Of a stretch of 64,000 bases of DNA, positions 47,382 through 60,100 are shown one piece after another. Where the stretch lies: NCBI GenBank assembly GCA_006937955.1, contig SSNP01000068.1, positions 685,609-749,608 of the forward strand. The letters run 5' to 3'. The stretch is from Pachypanchax playfairii. Taxonomy: Eukaryota > Chordata > Actinopteri > Cyprinodontiformes > Aplocheilidae. Position numbers and translations under genes: made by a program. How positions within the stretch are numbered: position 1 is the first letter of the stretch; the number at the start of each line of letters is the position of its first letter. Under the pieces are notes generated by a model that saw nothing but the letters and a program-made list of their open reading frames with translations, did not search any database and was not told the origin of the DNA.

Positions 47382-50300
47382 CTAGCGGCTCCAGGCCATG
47401 CTCATCAAGGCTGGAACTCCATTCTCATTTAGGGTTCCAGCAGTTCTGCGCCTTCGTTTTCCACCACCAGAACAATCCTACAAATTAAAAACATAGTGAA
47501 AACACATCTGAACTGAAGAGGACTAAAAGTGATTAGACTAAAACTAGACTTTCAGTTTGACCATTTCTTTATGGTGAAGAAGCATTATACTGTAAATAAA
47601 GAATAATCAGTCAGGTTTAGTCTTGTATTAAAACGTAGCCTTATTTTGTAAAGCTTCCACTGAAATGTACCTGGACACAGTTGTTCTGATGTTTGAGACA
47701 CAACTGGAGTTTACAGTGCAGGTAAATTTCACCAGAGCTTCCAGTAAACTCAAACATGTTGAAGGAGAAGTAGTTAAAGGTTCCTTCGCCGTTTCTTCTC
47801 ATCTGCACTGTTTGATCTTTGGGGTTAGCACAGCTGACAGAAACAGCAATCTGTTTAATCAACAATAAAAAAAAATCCACTCATAGACCGTGTTTAAGGA
47901 TTCATTCTGCCTGTTCTGTCTCACCCGTTTATAATCAGGTCGTATCTCGGACTGCTGTTGGGTGATTCCTGACTGGTTGCCCAGCATGACTCAGTCACTA
48001 TGGCAAACTTGTCAGCATCCAGTTCATCAGCCCTCAGCTCCACCCAGATCCTCTGATTGAGCAACACACCGCTGTTGGAATTCACAGCTTGACTGCGTCT
48101 AATATCGGTGAAAGCCTTCATGGTCAAAGCGTAAACCAAATCTCCAGATTTGATTTGCTGGACCACAGAGCTGCAAAGGAAACACACAAGTACACTTTGA
48201 CTCTCAAACCAGCAAGCTTCACAGCATACTCACCCCCCACCTCAACACCCAAAAATAAAAAGTCAAATAATAACAAAAAAAAAAAAAATAATACACACTT
48301 ATCTCTGATCTTGAAGGCTACGATCTTCAGCTCAGGTTGTTCTTGCAGGCAGGTGAAGTTTATATAGACCTGGTCTTGGCGAGTGATGATATCAGAGTAG
48401 TCTTGGCTCATGATGGTGTTCTTGTAGATAAATTGGCTTCCATTGCTCTGCGCACATTTAAATGTTAAATCTTAAAAAGCTATGGTAAATGTATTCTCTA
48501 ACTAGAAGCACCAAAATATCCAAGTGAGAGAAGTTCAATAGAAGCTCAGAGTGCTGCAGATATTTAGACTTGTTTAGAAACTTTAAGAGAAACTGCCACT
48601 GTGTGTGGGACTTAGAAACCCTCAGCCAATCAGAAAGCTGCATTCATTCCACAGCTGACAGATGCTGGACATGTGATGACTGAAAGATTCAAATTAATAT
48701 TGAAGTATATTATGGAAATGTGATCATTTCAGAGGTTATGCCATCGAATTACAACAAGGGTGGTGTTTTTAATGGATTCCATTGCCATGGTAACCCAAAT
48801 TTTTAGGTATTCATGATGATTGAGTTCCCCTGGTGAACCCGATCAGTTTGATGTATGACATGAGCACACAGGCTCCATAGTGTCTGCTGTGAGCTGACCG
48901 GGTGCATTTAATGGCAAATGGCGTTGGAATAGCATCTGTAAGTCAAAGCGTGTATGTAGAGTAATCAGTCAAAGAGTGATATACAAGGTCAATCCTGTTG
49001 CCATGGGTTGTAACGATACACTAAAGTTTCACGATACAGGGAGCAGTATCGTACCGTGAGGTCCAATATCAATAATATTGACATAGTAAACGTGTTGTAC
49101 TGACCACCACAAAGCGGGACAACATGCACGCTAACATTGTATAAAAAAAGTTTTTCGCGGAGAAAAAAAGACTCTGAACTGATGTGAAAGCAGATCTGTG
49201 ACTTTTCATGATGAGCAACTATTAATAATACATGAAGCTTTACTAAATAACTCTTATATATTTTTAAGTAAGAATTTTATTTTGTGACATATTAGTTTTG
49301 TTAATAAAATACTACCAACTGATATAAAAGTGAATGAGTGCATTTTTTTCACCCATTGTCATAGTATCAAAACAAAATAAATATTATCCAGAGAAAATGT
49401 TGAAAATGGAAAAGAAAGAAAAGTTTTAATGTATCGCCTTGTGTATCATGAGCAATGTATCAAGATACGTATTGTATCATGGGATAATGTATCGTTACAG
49501 CCCTAGTTGCCAAGGTTACCGAAAATTTTATGTTCACATGATGGTTCACTTCTAATAATCAAGTCAACTGCTTTGATATATGAAATGAGGCCACAAATTC
49601 ACAGAGTGCATATGATGGCAAATAGCGTTGCCATGGTAACAGATGTGTGAAACTTGGTTTAATATGTTATAGACCAATGTCTATTAGTGGTCTAGTAGTA
49701 TCGCAATCGCTTATAATAACGATAATGCATACTTTATTAATCCCTCTCAGGGAAATTCAGGCTCCGCAGTTGATCCATTTGAACACCTTAGGTGAGGAGC
49801 AGAATACAGTTGCTGTTTCATTATCATCTGAGCTCCTTCACCCAAGACAAATTCCTTGTATTATGCAAATAATACTTAGCAATAAAACTGATTCTGATTT
49901 GACATTGAGCCTGCTGGTACCAGTGGTTAGAACCCCAGTCCTATGAAGAAAAGGTGATCCCACTCCCACTAGGATACAGCTAGAGTGTAGTCTAACCCTA
50001 CTGGTTTCAACTTTTGCCAAACTAGTTCAGAAATACTTTTTTTTGCCTTGTTGGAACTTTGGTAGATTGGTGCAACTTGGCTGGCCATAGACCGGCCCAT
50101 GTGGCCAAAATATAGGACCAACTCACTGGGAAATGTCCCAGTACTCTCGATATAGCCACTCTAGGTCTGATACCCACCATGATTTCTGTCCCACAGCTGT
50201 TGATGGTATCAAAACTGAAAGTCACCATGTGACTCTCCTCGTCCATCACCCCCCTGCAGCTCTTGTCTTTGAGGTGTAAGGAAGTGTAATCGATGCTCTT

Positions 50301-51320
50301 TTCCTCCAACAGACAACCAATAAGGGTGATTGAACCAGCATTCTGTCTGCATATTGGTGGATCCCCTGAAAGTTAAAGTACTTATGAGTTTAAAAACACA
50401 TTTTTTTTTATCACTTAGCCATATTAAGCATTGTTCATGCATGTCGTACCCAGAGTGTTGGAGTCTTTGTACTTGGATGCAAACACAGCTCTACAGAGAC
50501 AGCCAGTGGCTCCACTGATCTTCCTGCCACAGAACTCGTGATCACTGCAGGTTTTATCCTGACAAAAAGCTCCAGGTGCTGTTACAAAGGAAATAAAGAT
50601 ATTTTATCCTAAAAACATGCAAGATATATGAAAATTATTCTATAAGGACTCCAGGTCTTACAGCACTTGGCCTCTGACCACCAGCTGTTCTCCTTATTGT
50701 TGCTGTTCAGGCCACAGACTCTGGCGTAGGCCCGCAGGAACTGACACATGAGACCGTCCACTGCAGGATATTTGCACAAAGTTTCCTTGCAGGCGTTTAT
50801 GTAGGGTGTTGGATCGATGGCGTTGTTACAGGAGGAGAAGGGTGCAGCTTTCAGGAGGTTACACCTGTTGCATATTGATAAATAAAAAGATAAGTAGACT
50901 TAAAATCTTGTTCTTTCCTGAATGAGACAATGTATGATATAACATATCTGTATATTATACAATGGCTTAACATACGTATATTGTATGTAACTTATAAAGA
51001 CATACATTTTTTACTGCATGTATGAATCTGCTCACCTTTCAGTCATCACATCACAGTCGACTTTACTGTCATCAGGGTCTTCATACTGAAGTTCACAGCT
51101 GTCAAGTGACAGAAAAACACAAGTTTAAAACAGTTTTCCTTCCTTGTCTTGTTCACTAAAAAGATTTTGACATAGTCAATCAAGTAGAAACAGAGCTGCA
51201 GTTAATGGGACCATGAGCTTGTCATGAAGTGATACCTCAAGGAGCTGTACTGAGGGAGTCTTGATCCTGAGATGTTTCTGGAGTCAGCACACAGACCACT
51301 CAGAAGGGATTGATCAGTTG
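47382..51320 (-). CDS. ZP2: C8-ZP domain protein, paralogue of ZP1, 5'-incomplete
   Basis: Nine exons equivalent to ZP1 exons 4-12: 51320-51236, 51098-51036, 50864-50662, 50578-50450, 50365-50178, 48447-48299, 48170-47925, 47833-47671, 47477-47382. They keep phase and encode 439 aa. The C8 module is ICxxxP-like with CNNAIDPTPYINAC, followed by the TIL/EGF-like segment, the ZP module (CWATSQESP, SSGEIYLHC), a KRRRR furin site and the same short tail. As in ZP1, the stop abuts a donor and no membrane anchor follows. Exons equivalent to ZP1 1-3 (signal peptide and VWD) are not found between 51320 and the GAB gene. ZP2 is therefore either 5'-truncated, uses an unrecognised start, or is a pseudogene, although no internal stop or frameshift was found. 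Intron 8 holds a MITE at 49004-49505. Confidence 0.82.
49004..49505. mobile_element. MITE with GGGCTGTAACGATAC ends
   Basis: The left end TGGGTTGTAACGATACAC and right end GTATCGTTACAGCCCTA are complementary. Flanks share GTTGCCA (48997-49003 and 49506-49512), giving a 7-8-bp target duplication of hAT type. It lies in an intron of ZP2. Confidence 0.7.
49725..49760. repeat. Retroposon-type 3' tail
   Basis: ATACTTTATTAATCCCTCTC followed by AGGGAAATTCAGG matches the fish LINE/SINE tail seen at 25127-25155. Confidence 0.5.
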
Positions 51321-51374
51321 CTGAAAAGGTTCAAGACAGATTGTTGGAATCCCTCAACATTCAAAATGACTGAA

Positions 51375-51577
51375 CAATAACAACAGAACATCCAGAACCA
51401 GCGGGTCAGAGGAGAATCGGCCTTTTTGTTGGATTGGGATTATTTACTGCAGCAGCAGCTGTCCTGGCTCTCTGCTGCTGCACTTCATGGATGATGCACA
51501 GAAATCCAGACTGCCTGAAGTGAAGAAAGCTGCTGCATCAGTGCTGCTCTGCTGCCCTCTGCTGGATTAAAGAACCA
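51375..51577 (+). pseudogene. Orphan transmembrane-tail exon
   Basis: After a weak acceptor (AACAACAG) the plus strand reads EHPEPAGQRRIGLF, then VGLGLFTAAAAVLALCCC, then TSWMMHRNPDCLK and a stop. This is a plausible stalk, membrane helix and short cytoplasmic tail, like the last exon of an Ig-type receptor. No upstream exons are seen on this strand. It lies exactly where the first exons of ZP2 are missing, opposite in strand. Confidence 0.4.
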
Positions 51578-51579
51578 AA

Positions 51580-53117
51580 AGCAGGTTTCACACTTCCAAC
51601 AACCTGATGTGCTTTTCAACAAGTAGAACATGGTGTGTTCACGGGTCACATGGTTTACAGGAGACTGATGAGTTCTGTAAAAGTTTCTTATGAGAACTTG
51701 ATGATCTGATCAAAGTACTTTAAGTTTTATTTAAAACAGGATACGTTAAAGATTTAAATGTTTTATACGTCGAGGTTTATTCTACTTGTGTTTGAATCCA
51801 ATGTTCTGTACAAGTTTTACATTCAGTAATATTTTCTGTTTGTCTCGTTAAAATCAAATCATTCTTCAGCTCTAGTCCAAAAGAAATAATTTTCATGTTA
51901 ACCAGAAGCTGCTCAGCTATTTCCGGATGATTTCAACATTGATATTGGCAAGATATTTTTTTTTGCAAGTCCCCAAATACTCATCTGCACACACATAATG
52001 AAATGAATGAACAAACTGCAATAACACATTTTTAAAGAATCTGTTTGCCATACAGCAGCAGCACCTGGGGAAACACCTGAGGAAAGAGAGCTGAGATTAA
52101 ATCTCATATTTCAAAAAGGAAAAACTCACATTAACTCTGAGGTGGACTAGAAACAACCACAAGGGGGCGCTGAAGTATACATATGTGTGTGTAAATTCTA
52201 TACATGTGGTTCCCAGTGTGTGATACATGAAAAACTGAAAGAATGAATAACATACTAATCAGAGACATTCCGTCTTTATTTATCTTTATTTAACGGTAAC
52301 AGATTCTATTAATTACATTTGGTCAATTTGAAATTATTCACTTCAACTATTAAAAACAACTTCTAAGATTTTTTTGACAAACTTTTAGCATTTCACAGTC
52401 GTTTAACTAACAACAGGTTGTGTGTAGTGTTGCAGAGCTTTAACTAACGCTCATATTCATGCTGGGTTCTTATCAGAATTCAGAACATCAAAAACTGCTT
52501 TGATGCAGAAAGAAAATAAACTTTCCCTGAAGTGTTCTAATTTTTAAACTATAGAAAAAAAACACCTAATAATGAAAATGAAACAAACTCAGCCCTTTGA
52601 TTTAATTGACAAATTCCTAATTAAACTAGAAAAGCACTCAGAGAGCGCAGACCTCCGCCAAGTGGACATATTGTAGAAAGTACTATGTCCGTCCCCTTTA
52701 AAAATATTCCTGGATCCAGAAGATAATCTGGATCACCCCCAAAATCTAATTGATTCTTCCTTGGGTCATTTTCAACCTTTCCTGAAAATTTCATCAAATC
52801 CATCCATAAGTTTTTGAGTTATCGTGCTAACAGTCAGACAGACTCAGATGAAAACATTACCTCCTTGGTAGAGGCAATTATAGAGTTATTGTAACTCAAA
52901 ATACAGATACAGAAGTTACAGTTTATTAAAGGCAATTAAATAACTTAATAAACTAGGGAGTTCATTACTTATGTTTATTGTTCCTTGTTATGTAGACCCT
53001 GGAATTAAATTTCACATTTGGTTTTAGTTGTTAAGGGCATGAAAAACCAAGAAATGTTGATTGAATCATTTATTGCTTATAAACAAAGCAACGCATGTGT
53101 GTTTGTATTGTGATATA
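51580..53117. repeat. Spacer with a fish repeat at 52620-52885
   Basis: The segment containing GCGCAGACCTCCGCCAAG, TTGGGTCATTTTCAACC, CATCCATAAGTTTTTGAG and ACATTACCTCCTTGGTAGAG has weakly complementary ends (CCTCCGCCAAG and CTTGGTAGAGG) and is a common fish repeat type. The remainder holds no gene. Confidence 0.5.
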
Positions 53118-54096
53118 CACTCACCTAATGGATTATTAGGAACACTTGTTCAGTTTCTGCTTAATGCAATTATCTAATCAACCAATCACATGGCAGTTGC
53201 TTGAATGCATTTAGGGGAGTGGTCCTGGTCAAGACAATCCCCTAAAGGTCAGAGGAGAACGGGCTGACTGATTTGAGCTGATAGAAGAACACCTTTGACT
53301 GAAATAACCACTCATTACAACCGAGGAATGCAGCAAAGCATTTGTGAAGCCACAACACGCACAACCTCGAGGCGGATGGGCTACAACAGCAGAAGACCTC
53401 ACCGGGTACCACTCATCTCCACTACAAGTAGGAAAAATAGGCTACAATTTGCATGAGATCACCAAAATTGGACAGTTGAAGACTGTAAAAATGTTGCCTT
53501 GTCTGATGAGTCTCGATTCAGACTCGAGTCAGAATTTGGCGTAAACAGAATGACAACATGGATCCATCATGCCTTGTTACCACTGTGCAGGCTGGTGGTG
53601 GTATATTGGTGTGGGGGATGTTTTCTTGGCACACTTTAGGCCTCTTAGGGCCAATTGGGCATCACTTAAATGCCATGGGCTACCTGAGTATTGTTGCTGA
53701 CCATGTCCATCCCTTCATGACCACCATGTACCCATCCTCTGATGGCTACTTCCAGCAGGATAATGCACCATGTCATAAAGGTTGAATCATTTCAAATTGG
53801 TTTCTTGAACATGACAATGAGTTCACTGTACTCAAATGGCCTCCACAGTCACCAGATCTCAATCCAATAGAGCATCTTTGGGATGTGGTGGAACGGGAGC
53901 TTCATGCCCTGGATGTGCATCCCATAAATCTCCATCAACTGCAAGATGCTATTCTATCAATATGGACCAACATTTCTAAAGAATGCTTTCAGCACCTTGT
54001 TGAATCAATGCCACATAGAATTAAGGCAGTTCTGAAGGCGAAAGGGGGTCAAACACCATATTAGTATGGTGTTCCTAATAATCCTTTAGGTGAGTT
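53118..54096 (+). mobile_element. Tc1/mariner-type transposon with inverted ends
   Basis: Ends CACTCACCTAATGGATTATT and the complement AATAATCCTTTAGGTGAGTT are flanked by TA. Plus-strand frames carry catalytic-domain motifs: GGGILVWGMFSW, YFQQDNAPCH (second Asp) and WPPQSPDLNPIEHLWDVVE (third acidic residue). The N-terminal DNA-binding part is shortened and the frame is broken by stops (for example after APCHKG), so it is inactive. It ends only 50 bases from the stop codon of the GAB gene on the opposite strand, so it probably sits inside that gene's 3'UTR. Confidence 0.88.
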
Positions 54097-54145
54097 TAGA
54101 AACTCTTTCAGATATCTTCTGTGGCTCGTGTGCTTTTCTGTTCAT

Positions 54146-57100
54146 CTAGCTTTTCTCCTTCTCTGTAGACATTCTCCCATCATGCCATGCTTCCCGGGTG
54201 TTCTTCAGAGCCTTGGTCCTTTTGGGGTCAACTACCACATAGTCCACACGTGTACCCTGGCCTCGTGCATGCTCCTCGCCTGCACCGGCCTGCTCTGTCC
54301 TGCTGGTTCCACCTTCTGCTGGACAGCGTTTCTTATTACAAAAAAACACACATAAAGAATACTTGTTACTTGTTACATAAACTATTTATTGATGTGCTGT
54401 AGAGAGAGATGAAACAAGAAAACTGAATCTTTAGACATGCAATACAAGTTCAAACATTAAATAAAAGAAAGTATTGGATTTGGCGCCCTCTATTGGCCAA
54501 ACATTAATAATGCAGCATTAATAGTCAAGTTTATCTATAGAGCACTTTAACATACAGCATGACAGCTGACCAAAGTGCTGTACAGCAAATCAAGAGACAA
54601 AGCAAAATAGAAAATACAACAATAAACAAATACTTAAACCAAGAATAAAACTTGGAAAAAAAAACAATAAAAGACAGGCTGTAAAATCAGGAGTAATAGT
54701 ACAGTAGGTGTAGTATTCGTCTTGACCAGTTACTGAACAATATCAATAAAAATAAATAAATAATTTATGGCTATGTGATCTATAATTATCCTTGAGGTTC
54801 ATGTCATTATGACTGGTCTTGTTTTATTAATTCTTTTCTTAGGACATGATGAGTCTTATTACCTGTCTTGTTGGTGTTGATCGTCCCGTGTGGAGGTCCA
54901 GGTCCAGATACTCAACCTGTTTTTCAGCTTTGGTTCTTTGTAACGACGGGCTGCTGACTCCACCCTCAGATGCACGATGAAACATCAGTCTTAGTGACTG
55001 CAAAGACACACAGAAACACACACCTTGAATTTTTAGTGAAATAGATGGAAAAACTAAAGTAGAAGTAAAGATGAGGATAATAAGTAGAAATACATAAATG
55101 AGGAGAAGGAAAGTATTTTACCGTCTCCTCAGCGCTGACACTCAGGTCTGAAGTCGTCATGGTGACATAGCTGTCATCAGGGTCATCAGAATCAGAGGAG
55201 TGGGAGGAGCTTTGAGCAGAGCTCGGTCTGGCTGAGCATCGACTGGATGGACTGATACACACAATAAAACAAATGATTAAAATAATGATTTATCCTTTTT
55301 ATTTTTGCATCTATTATTTTGTGCACAAATTAATTAATACTCTGTTGTTTTTTGCGTAGTGTCGATCAAGCAACTTAATAATGTGTTTAAGTTACATCTT
55401 TCTTGTATACGTTTTGAATTTTTCATACAGTTTATCTTGAAATTATTTGGTGATAAATAATATTGGTTAATTTAGATTTTTCATGATCTTGACTGATTTT
55501 ATTTCAGTCTGAATCAAACCTTTTTTTAGTTGAGTTGCTCTTTCTGCTGCAGGCGACACGTTGTGATTCTGAGATGCGACCACCAGGTGTCAGCAGAGAG
55601 CAGCATTTTTCACAAACTCACACAGACTGAAACTTTTTTTTTTTGTACCTTGTCATATCTTTGACTTTTATTTAATTGACCATACTAAAACTTACCCTCG
55701 TGTGAAGGTTCGAGTGACAGGTGAGCGTACAGGGGGCGGGACTTCCTCCCAGTCCTGTGGCATTGGCATAATCTCCAGAGGAGCCGGTTTCACTAGAAAA
55801 CCCAAAAGAGACCATTTAGATTTATTAAAACCTTGATAAAAAGGACTATTTTAATTTTTAAAAAAATTAAGAAATATTATTTTAGTTGTCTTGACAATTC
55901 TGCATTATTATCTTAATTTAAAAGCTTCCCTGATGCAGCTCACCTGAACGTGTTAGTAACAGTGTCAGGCAGCAAGTTTCCTTAATTTAATTATTTGTTC
56001 AATTTTTTTCACAGGATAACAATGTGAAACTTTCCACAGTATAATTTAATATTTACAGCAAAGTAAAAACTCTGTAAACTCACAACAATGTTTAATTTAA
56101 ATGTTTGTTTATGTTGCTGCATATTTCCTGCAGTGGGTTTGTCCGTCTGTCGCACACTGCAGTCTTGTCAAGCAAAGTGGGACCAGGTAAATAATTTAAA
56201 CTTAAAGAGAACAAGCAACATGAAAAGTCTAACAGAGGAAGGAATGCAGAGGAGAAACTATCAAGCAATTCAGGAACAGAAACAAACTCACTTCGGACAT
56301 GAACTAGTTTCAGAATGTCTGACTGCAGAAGTGGTTTTATTGCTAACTGTTATGTTCCATCTCAAAACCCCCCAAAACATGAAGAATTGTTGTTTTCAGA
56401 TTTTTAACCATTAGCATGAGTTTGAACAGATTGTGTCTTTACATTTACAACACATTTCATTTGGGAGACTGTAGCACTTCAATTCAAGCCATTAACACAT
56501 ACACCTGTATCATGATAGTAACATTCTGGCTAAAGGAGGAGCGAGAAGCCACCAATATGAACCCTCTTCACAATGTCTGGAGGGTTTCACCACACTGAGA
56601 CTGTACAGTGAGGGAAAGGAGGCTGAGGACCAGTGAGCATCAAGGCTGTTATACATGATGAAACAACAAATATCCTGGAATAAATCTGAAAGAAAATCCC
56701 CTGGAACTCCTGGATTAGTGTCTCAAAGAGGTGAAACCCAGTGTGGAGGTGGAGAATCTGGAGGAACTATCATGGAGGGACATGGTCCTCCACGATGGTA
56801 AAGCCTGTACTACCAGCAAACTGAGGAGTTGACTGATATCAATAAATCCTACTAGTTAGACAAGGCTGGACTGAAGGTCAGTACAAGAGCAAGAGTCTGG
56901 GGTCTAACACACCAGACAGGACCAAATAAGTAAAGAGTACCAAGATGCCTTTAAAGACCCACTCTGATCATCTTTTTAGCTAATTTAAAGCGTCTCAGTG
57001 GTCTTTAAATTATGATTATGTTGTTTTTACCCAAATTCACAAAACCTGTGCCGTTTTCTATAGGAAGTAGTTTCTGCATAGCAGCAGTAGCTCATTAGCA

Positions 57101-60100
57101 ATTCACTGCTATGCTGTGGGCTGAACTGATGATGCTGAGAGCTCTCTGTTTATGATAGCCGCTAGCAGAAGCTTGTGGCCCCGCCCAGTGGATTTTCTAC
57201 ATCACAAGTCCAGTCTCTTTTAGTTGTATTGTTGTATCTGCTACTGATTCACAGTGATTTGAATACAGACATACTCAGAAATGTAATTTGGAGCTTAATT
57301 TTCTTGTAGCATCAAAAAATGCCACAAGAACATGTTAACAATATAAAAACATGATTTTCATCAGAGTGGGTCTTTAAACAATACAACACATAATAACAGG
57401 ATATAAGATGCAGGAAAAGTTCCAAAAATCTGGCTGAAACAAGGAAACAGAGAAGATCTGGAAAGTCAAGGTCTCAGCGGTACCTGGTCATCAGAGCACT
57501 TGGTGTTATGAACCCTAAACTGGGTTAGTGGTTCCTACAGATCCCAGAAACAATGTCAGAAATCTCTATTCTAAAGTTCTAGGAACAGTAAAAGAACTGT
57601 GTAGAACCCTGAATCTCCCAGACCTCTGATGGAGAACCAGATCTCAAAGCAGAAGAAGGGCGAGCTGAGAGGTTTTTACATGTTTCACAACTTCAGTTAC
57701 ATGTCAGTTATTATTATATTATTACACTGTTGTTTTTTTCTGTAACTACAGTTTTCCAAAATAACATTAACCATTAAGAACAGTATCCGCTGTAGTCTTT
57801 ACCTCTTGTTTTCAGCGCTGGCTCTCCAGAAGTCTGGTTGGGTTTTTCCACAGACTGACTGGTACAAACCGCTACAGACATAAACAATAATATAAAAAAA
57901 GATGAATAAAAGCAGGTTTAGAGTCATTCTACATTAAAACATTATAAAATGTGATTGTATTTGTACTTCAGAGGCTTTGTTTGTCATTTTACGTTGGCAG
58001 ATTCTTATTTCTATGAGGTTGAGTTAAGGGAACCTTTTACAAACCTGAAGGATCCAGTTCAGTTCCATGGAAACTCAAACAGATTTTATGCTCAACTGCT
58101 CTTTAGTTTATCCAAAGTTCTGGTTAGAACTGTTTGTCTGTCTTGAAGGTTCACAGAGTTTAAGAGTAAAAGCAGCTCTCCATCATGCTGGTCTATGGAG
58201 GTCTACAGAGGTCTAGAGAGACCTACAGAGGCCTATGAAGGCCTACGGAGGTCTACAGAGGTCTAGAGAGGTCTACAGAGNNNNNNNNNNGGCTGTTATA
58301 CATGATGAAACAACAAATATCCTGGAATAAATCTGAAAGAAAATCCCCTGGAACTCCTGGATTAGTGTCTCAAAGAGGTGAAACCCAGTGTGGAGGTGGA
58401 GAATCTGGAGGAACTATCATGGAGGGACATGGTCCTCCACGATGGTAAAGCCTGTACTACCAGCAAACTGAGGAGTTGACTGATATCAATAAATCCTACT
58501 AGTTAGACAAGGCTGGACTGAAGGTCAGTACAAGAGCAAGAGTCTGGGGTCTAACACACCAGACAGGACCAAATAAGTAAAGAGTACCAAGATGCCTTTA
58601 AAGACCCACTCTGATCATCTTTTTAGCTAATTTAAAGCGTCTCAGTGGTCTTTAAATTATGATTATGTTGTTTTTACCCAAATTCACAAAACCTGTGCCG
58701 TTTTCTATAGGAAGTAGTTTCTGCATAGCAGCAGTAGCTCATTAGCAATTCACTGCTATGCTGTGGGCTGAACTGATGATGCTGAGAGCTCTCTGTTTAT
58801 GATAGCCGCTAGCAGAAGCTTGTGGCCCCGCCCAGTGGATTTTCTACATCACAAGTCCAGTCTCTTTTAGTTGTATTGTTGTATCTGCTACTGATTCACA
58901 GTGATTTGAATACAGACATACTCAGAAATGTAATTTGGAGCTTAATTTTCTTGTAGCATCAAAAAATGCCACAAGAACATGTTAACAATATAAAAACATG
59001 ATTTTCATCAGAGTGGGTCTTTAAACAATACAACACATAATAACAGGATATAAGATGCAGGAAAAGTTCCAAAAATCTGGCTGAAACAAGGAAACAGAGA
59101 AGATCTGGAAAGTCAAGGTCTCAGCGGTACCTGGTCATCAGAGCACTTGGTGTTATGAACCCTAAACTGGGTTAGTGGTTCCTACAGATCCCAGAAACAA
59201 TGTCAGAAATCTCTATTCTAAAGTTCTAGGAACAGTAAAAGAACTGTGTAGAACCCTGAATCTCCCAGACCTCTGATGGAGAACCAGATCTCAAAGCAGA
59301 AGAAGGGCGAGCTGAGAGGTTTTTACATGTTTCACAACTTCAGTTACATGTCAGTTATTATTATATTATTACACTGTTGTTTTTTTCTGTAACTACAGTT
59401 TTCCAAAATAACATTAACCATTAAGAACAGTATCCGCTGTAGTCTTTACCTCTTGTTTTCAGCGCTGGCTCTCCAGAAGTCTGGTTGGGTTTTTCCACAG
59501 ACTGACTGGTACAAACCGCTACAGACATAAACAATAATATAAAAAAAGATGAATAAAAGCAGGTTTAGAGTCATTCTACATTAAAACATTATAAAATGTG
59601 ATTGTATTTGTACTTCAGAGGCTTTGTTTGTCATTTTACGTTGGCAGATTCTTATTTCTATGAGGTTGAGTTAAGGGAACCTTTTACAAACCTGAAGGAT
59701 CCAGTTCAGTTCCATGGAAACTCAAACAGATTTTATGCTCAACTGCTCTTTAGTTTATCCAAAGTTCTGGTTAGAACTGTTTGTCTGTCTTGAAGGTTCA
59801 CAGAGTTTAAGAGTAAAAGCAGCTCTCCATCATGCTGGTCTATGGAGGTCTACAGAGGTCTAGAGAGACCTACAGAGGCCTATGAAGGCCTACGGAGGTC
59901 TACAGAGGTCTAGAGAGGTCTACAGAGGTCTACAGAGGTCTATGGAGGGTCTACAGAGGTCTACTGAGGTCTACAGAGGTGTACGGAGGTCTACAAAGGT
60001 CTGCAGTGGTCTATAGAGGTCTACGGAGGTCTACAGAGATCTACAGAGGTCTATGGAGGTCTGCAGAGGTCTACGGAGGTCTACAGAGATCTACAGAGGT

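Noticed and set aside
54128..54402. Plus-strand hydrophobic frames of 71-75 codons
   Set aside because: They are antisense to the last GAB exon (VDYVVVD region).
57955..58146. Identical 63-codon frames at 57955 and 59602
   Set aside because: They are intronic in the GAB gene, have no homology, and are identical only because of the assembly duplication.
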